64,000 bases of DNA from Microtetraspora glauca (GTDB lineage Bacteria; Actinomycetota; Actinomycetes; Streptosporangiales; Streptosporangiaceae), in contig BBYL01000041.1 of the NCBI GenBank assembly GCA_001570385.1, positions 1 through 64,000 on the forward strand. The letters run 5' to 3'. The position numbers and the translations under genes are program-made. Shown here piece by piece: positions 61,529-64,000 of the stretch. Each line of letters opens with the position of its first letter. The stretch's first letter is position 1. The notes below the pieces were generated by a model that saw only the letters and a program-made list of their open reading frames with translations, had not been told where the DNA came from and made no database searches.

Positions 61529-62569
61529 ATGACGCTCATCGGGGTCCCGGGACGTTCCGGGGTAATCGCTGTCGCACGACGACTCGCGGGCCACCTGGCC
61601 CGCGGGCTCGTCATGATCCTGGTGGTCACCACGATCAGCTTCCTGATCATCAGGAACATTCCCGGTGACCCCATGGCGGCCAAGTACGAGAAGCTCGTCG
61701 AGCAGGGCATGTCGCCCGAGGCGGCCCAGCAGGCGGTCAACGTCCTGTACGGGTTCATGCCCACGGGCAGCATGTGGGAGCAGTACCTCGACTACATGAA
61801 GGGACTGGCCCGGCTCGACCTCGGCCAGTCGCTGACCGTGCCCGGCACGGGCGTGTCGACGGTGCTCATGTCCGCGGCCAAGTGGACGCTGATCCCGGTG
61901 CTCGCCGGGACCCTGCTGAGCTTCCTGGTCGGCATCATCCTGGGGGTCTACGCCGCCATCAAGCGCCAGGGCAAGCTCGGCGACCTGCTCGCGATCTCCG
62001 GATCGCTGCTGCACGGCGTGCCGCAGTACGTGCTGGCGCTCCTGCTGGGGGCGATCTTCACCACGCTGATCCCCATCCTCCCCGCGGGAGGAACGGCCGA
62101 CATCATGTTCGAGCCGGGATTCAACGCCGGCTACATCGGCTCGCTGGTCCAGCACGCCACCCTGCCCGTCGTGACGTACGCGCTGGCGAGCTACGGCGGC
62201 TGGATCCTGGCCATGAAGTCGAGCGTCGTCACCGTGCTCGGCGACGACTTCATCCTCGCCGCCGAGCTGCGCGGGATGAAGCGCTCGATCATCTTCAGGT
62301 ACATCGCGCGCAACGCGATCCTGCCGCTGTTCACGATCCTCGCGCTGTCGCTGGGCCTGCTGTTCGGCGGTGCCATCTTCATCGAGCGGATCTTCAACTA
62401 TCCGGGTCTCGGGTTGATGCTCATCGACAGCATCACCGGACGCGACTACGCCCTGATGGGCGGCGCGTTCCTGCTCATCACGGTGGCGATCATCATCGCG
62501 AACATCGCGGCGGACCTGCTGTACACCGTCATCGACCCCCGGGTCAGAAGCGGAGGTGAGGCCGCATGA
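61529..62569 (+). CDS. ABC transporter permease (DppB-like)
   Basis: A 346-residue permease with six helices: VMILVVTTISFLIIRNIPGD near the N-terminus, periplasmic loop, docking loop LGDDFILAAELRGMKRSIIF, and the terminal LYTVIDPRVR. It starts 4 bp after the lipoprotein stop and overlaps the next permease by four bases. Confidence 0.93.
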   Translation: MTLIGVPGRSGVIAVARRLAGHLARGLVMILVVTTISFLIIRNIPGDPMAAKYEKLVEQGMSPEAAQQAVNVLYGFMPTGSMWEQYLDYMKGLARLDLGQSLTVPGTGVSTVLMSAAKWTLIPVLAGTLLSFLVGIILGVYAAIKRQGKLGDLLAISGSLLHGVPQYVLALLLGAIFTTLIPILPAGGTADIMFEPGFNAGYIGSLVQHATLPVVTYALASYGGWILAMKSSVVTVLGDDFILAAELRGMKRSIIFRYIARNAILPLFTILALSLGLLFGGAIFIERIFNYPGLGLMLIDSITGRDYALMGGAFLLITVAIIIANIAADLLYTVIDPRVRSGGEAA

Positions 62570-63474
62570 CCGCCACCACGATCATGCCCGAGGCGCGTAC
62601 CGCCTCGGCGACCCTGCGCCGCAACTTCTGGCGCGGCGTCTGGCGCGTCATGAAGCGCAAGCCCAGCCGGATGGTCGGCGTGGTCATCATGGCCGGGTTC
62701 GCGTTCATGGGAATCTTCGGGCCGATGCTCTACCCGGAGCGGCTGCCGCGCGACACCTCGGCGCTCTACGCGGCGCCGAGCTGGGCGCACCCGTTCGGCA
62801 CGGACTTCGAGGGCACCGACGTGCTCGCCCTCGTCGTCACCGGGTCGCGGTACGTCCTGCTGACCGGCCTGGTCACCGCGGTGATCACGGTCGTGCTCGG
62901 CGCGGGCATCGGACTGTTCGCCGGGTTCAGGCGCGGCCGCTGGGACAGCGTCCTCATGCGGATCACCGACATGAAGCTGACGATCCCCGGCCTGCCGCTG
63001 CTGCTCGTGCTGTCCACGATCTGGAAGTTCACCAGCGCCATCGAGATGGGCCTCGTGCTCGGCCTGCTCGGCTGGGGCGGCGTGGCCCGCGCCGTACGCG
63101 CGCAGACCCTGTCCCTGCGCGAGCGCGGCTTCGTGGAGGCGGCCAGGGGACTCGGCCTGTCCACGACCCACATCATCGGCAAGGAACTGCTGCCGAGCAT
63201 GGCCCCGTACATCGCGATGAACATGCTCATCGCGGTGACCGGAGCCGTCTACGCGCAGGTGGGCCTCTTCTTCCTCGGCGTCCTGCCGTTCGAGGCCAAC
63301 AACTGGGGCGTGATGCTCAACCTCGCCGTGTTCGGGGGCGGCGCGCTGACCACGACCGCCGCCCTGCCGTACCTTCTGGCGCCGCTGCTGGCGATCCTGC
63401 TGCTCACTTTGGGCATCGTGCTCGTCGTCGACGCCATGGACGAGATCTTCAACCCCCGTCTGCGTGAGGAGTGA
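62566..63474 (+). CDS. ABC transporter permease (DppC-like)
   Basis: A 302-residue permease. HPFGTDFEGTDVLALVVTGS is the DppC-type segment and RAQTLSLRERGFVEAARGLG the ATPase-docking loop. It overlaps the preceding permease by ATGA. Confidence 0.93.
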   Translation: MTATTIMPEARTASATLRRNFWRGVWRVMKRKPSRMVGVVIMAGFAFMGIFGPMLYPERLPRDTSALYAAPSWAHPFGTDFEGTDVLALVVTGSRYVLLTGLVTAVITVVLGAGIGLFAGFRRGRWDSVLMRITDMKLTIPGLPLLLVLSTIWKFTSAIEMGLVLGLLGWGGVARAVRAQTLSLRERGFVEAARGLGLSTTHIIGKELLPSMAPYIAMNMLIAVTGAVYAQVGLFFLGVLPFEANNWGVMLNLAVFGGGALTTTAALPYLLAPLLAILLLTLGIVLVVDAMDEIFNPRLREE

Positions 63475-63477
63475 CCG

Positions 63478-64000
63478 GTGTCCGTGACTTCTGACAAGAG
63501 GGCGCCGGGCGTCCGCATCAGTGACCTGTCCGTCGTCTACCGCACCCCGGCGGGCGAGCTGCCCGCCGTCCGCGGCATCGATCTGGAGCTCGTGCCCGGG
63601 ACGATCACCGGAGTGGTCGGCGAGTCCGGCTCCGGCAAGTCCACTCTGGCGCTGTCGCTGCTCAACGCCGTGCAGCCGCCCGGCAGGATCAGCGCGGGCA
63701 GCGTGGAGATCGACGGGCTCGGCGACGTCGTCGCGCTCGGCGGCGACGACCTGCGGCGCGCCCGCGGGCGGCACGTCGGGTACGTCTTCCAGGCGGCGCA
63801 GAGCTCCCTGAACCCGCTGAAGACCGTCGGCAAGCAGCTGCTCGACCTGGGCCGCTCGCACGACGTCGAGGACCTTCCCGGCCTGGTCAAGGAGGCGAGA
63901 AGCCTGCTCGACCGGATGGGCATGGACGGGGCGCGCGTTCTCGACTCCCACCAGCACGAGCTGTCCGGGGGCATGCGCCAGCGGGTCGGCATCATGCTGG
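63478..64000 (+). CDS. ABC transporter ATPase, cut by window edge
   Basis: GTG start (VSVTSDKRAPGVRISDLSVV), 3 bp after the permease stop. Walker A GESGSGKST, Q-loop FQAAQSSLNPL and signature LSGGMRQR are present; Walker B lies beyond the edge. DppD-like subunit of the second importer. Confidence 0.92.
   Translation, partial: MSVTSDKRAPGVRISDLSVVYRTPAGELPAVRGIDLELVPGTITGVVGESGSGKSTLALSLLNAVQPPGRISAGSVEIDGLGDVVALGGDDLRRARGRHVGYVFQAAQSSLNPLKTVGKQLLDLGRSHDVEDLPGLVKEARSLLDRMGMDGARVLDSHQHELSGGMRQRVGIML

Overview
The window is high-GC actinobacterial chromosome. It has many GTG starts, strong GGAGG-type ribosome sites, 4-base ATGA/GTGA gene overlaps, and a rich load of TetR, GntR, LacI, PucR, WYL and Lrp regulators. 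Gene content (selenocysteine genes, STAS and HATPase regulators, several solute-binding-protein ABC systems) would suit the Streptosporangiaceae or a relative; that family-level guess is inference. No rRNA, tRNA, CRISPR array or intact transposase was seen.

Layout. 0-8.2 kb: small regulator/enzyme pairs (TetR + DUF6204; TetR + FAD monooxygenase; STAS protein; epoxide hydrolase divergent from a WYL regulator), plus a secreted repeat protein cut by the left edge. 8.5-13.0 kb: selA-selB (selenocysteine insertion) followed by a glutathione-independent formaldehyde dehydrogenase. 13.1-26.3 kb: an eleven-gene minus-strand run, almost every junction overlapping. It encodes a Zn-alcohol dehydrogenase, a sugar-type ABC importer (binding protein and two permeases, no ATPase), an enolase-superfamily dehydratase/racemase, a GntR regulator, an aldehyde dehydrogenase, a DUF2804 protein, GlpD, GlpK and a family III CoA-transferase. 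It starts at a nested palindromic promoter/operator and ends at a long hairpin, and looks like an uncharacterised carbohydrate or polyol catabolic operon. 26.5-28.9 kb: endonuclease V, a DEDDh exonuclease and a membrane protein.

29.0-39.5 kb holds what I consider the most interesting system. A multi-spanning transporter is divergent from a five- to six-gene unit: a gamma-glutamyltransferase-like Ntn hydrolase, an aldehyde dehydrogenase, a heme-oxygenase-like diiron oxidase with a complete ligand set, a Rieske ferredoxin, an FAD ferredoxin reductase and a second Rieske ferredoxin. It is flanked by a PucR regulator and a GlcG/HbpS-like protein. No Rieske oxygenase alpha subunit is present, so the electron chain most likely feeds the diiron protein. 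I infer oxidative breakdown of an amide or amine compound.

39.5-50.4 kb is a mosaic: an acetyltransferase preceded by a 21-codon leader peptide, an OhrR-like regulator, and ordinary genes (aminotransferase, site-2 protease, universal stress protein). These are interspersed with gene relics (sirtuin, DUF2000, AraC, TetR, FAD monooxygenase, LysR). Two relic pairs are head-to-head with both 5' ends missing. 50.4-52.7 kb: a LacI regulator with its palindrome and an Acg-type nitroreductase. 52.8-58.1 kb: a complete five-gene peptide ABC importer divergent from an Lrp/AsnC regulator. 59.7-64.0 kb: a second family-5 ABC importer, cut by the right edge in its ATPase gene.
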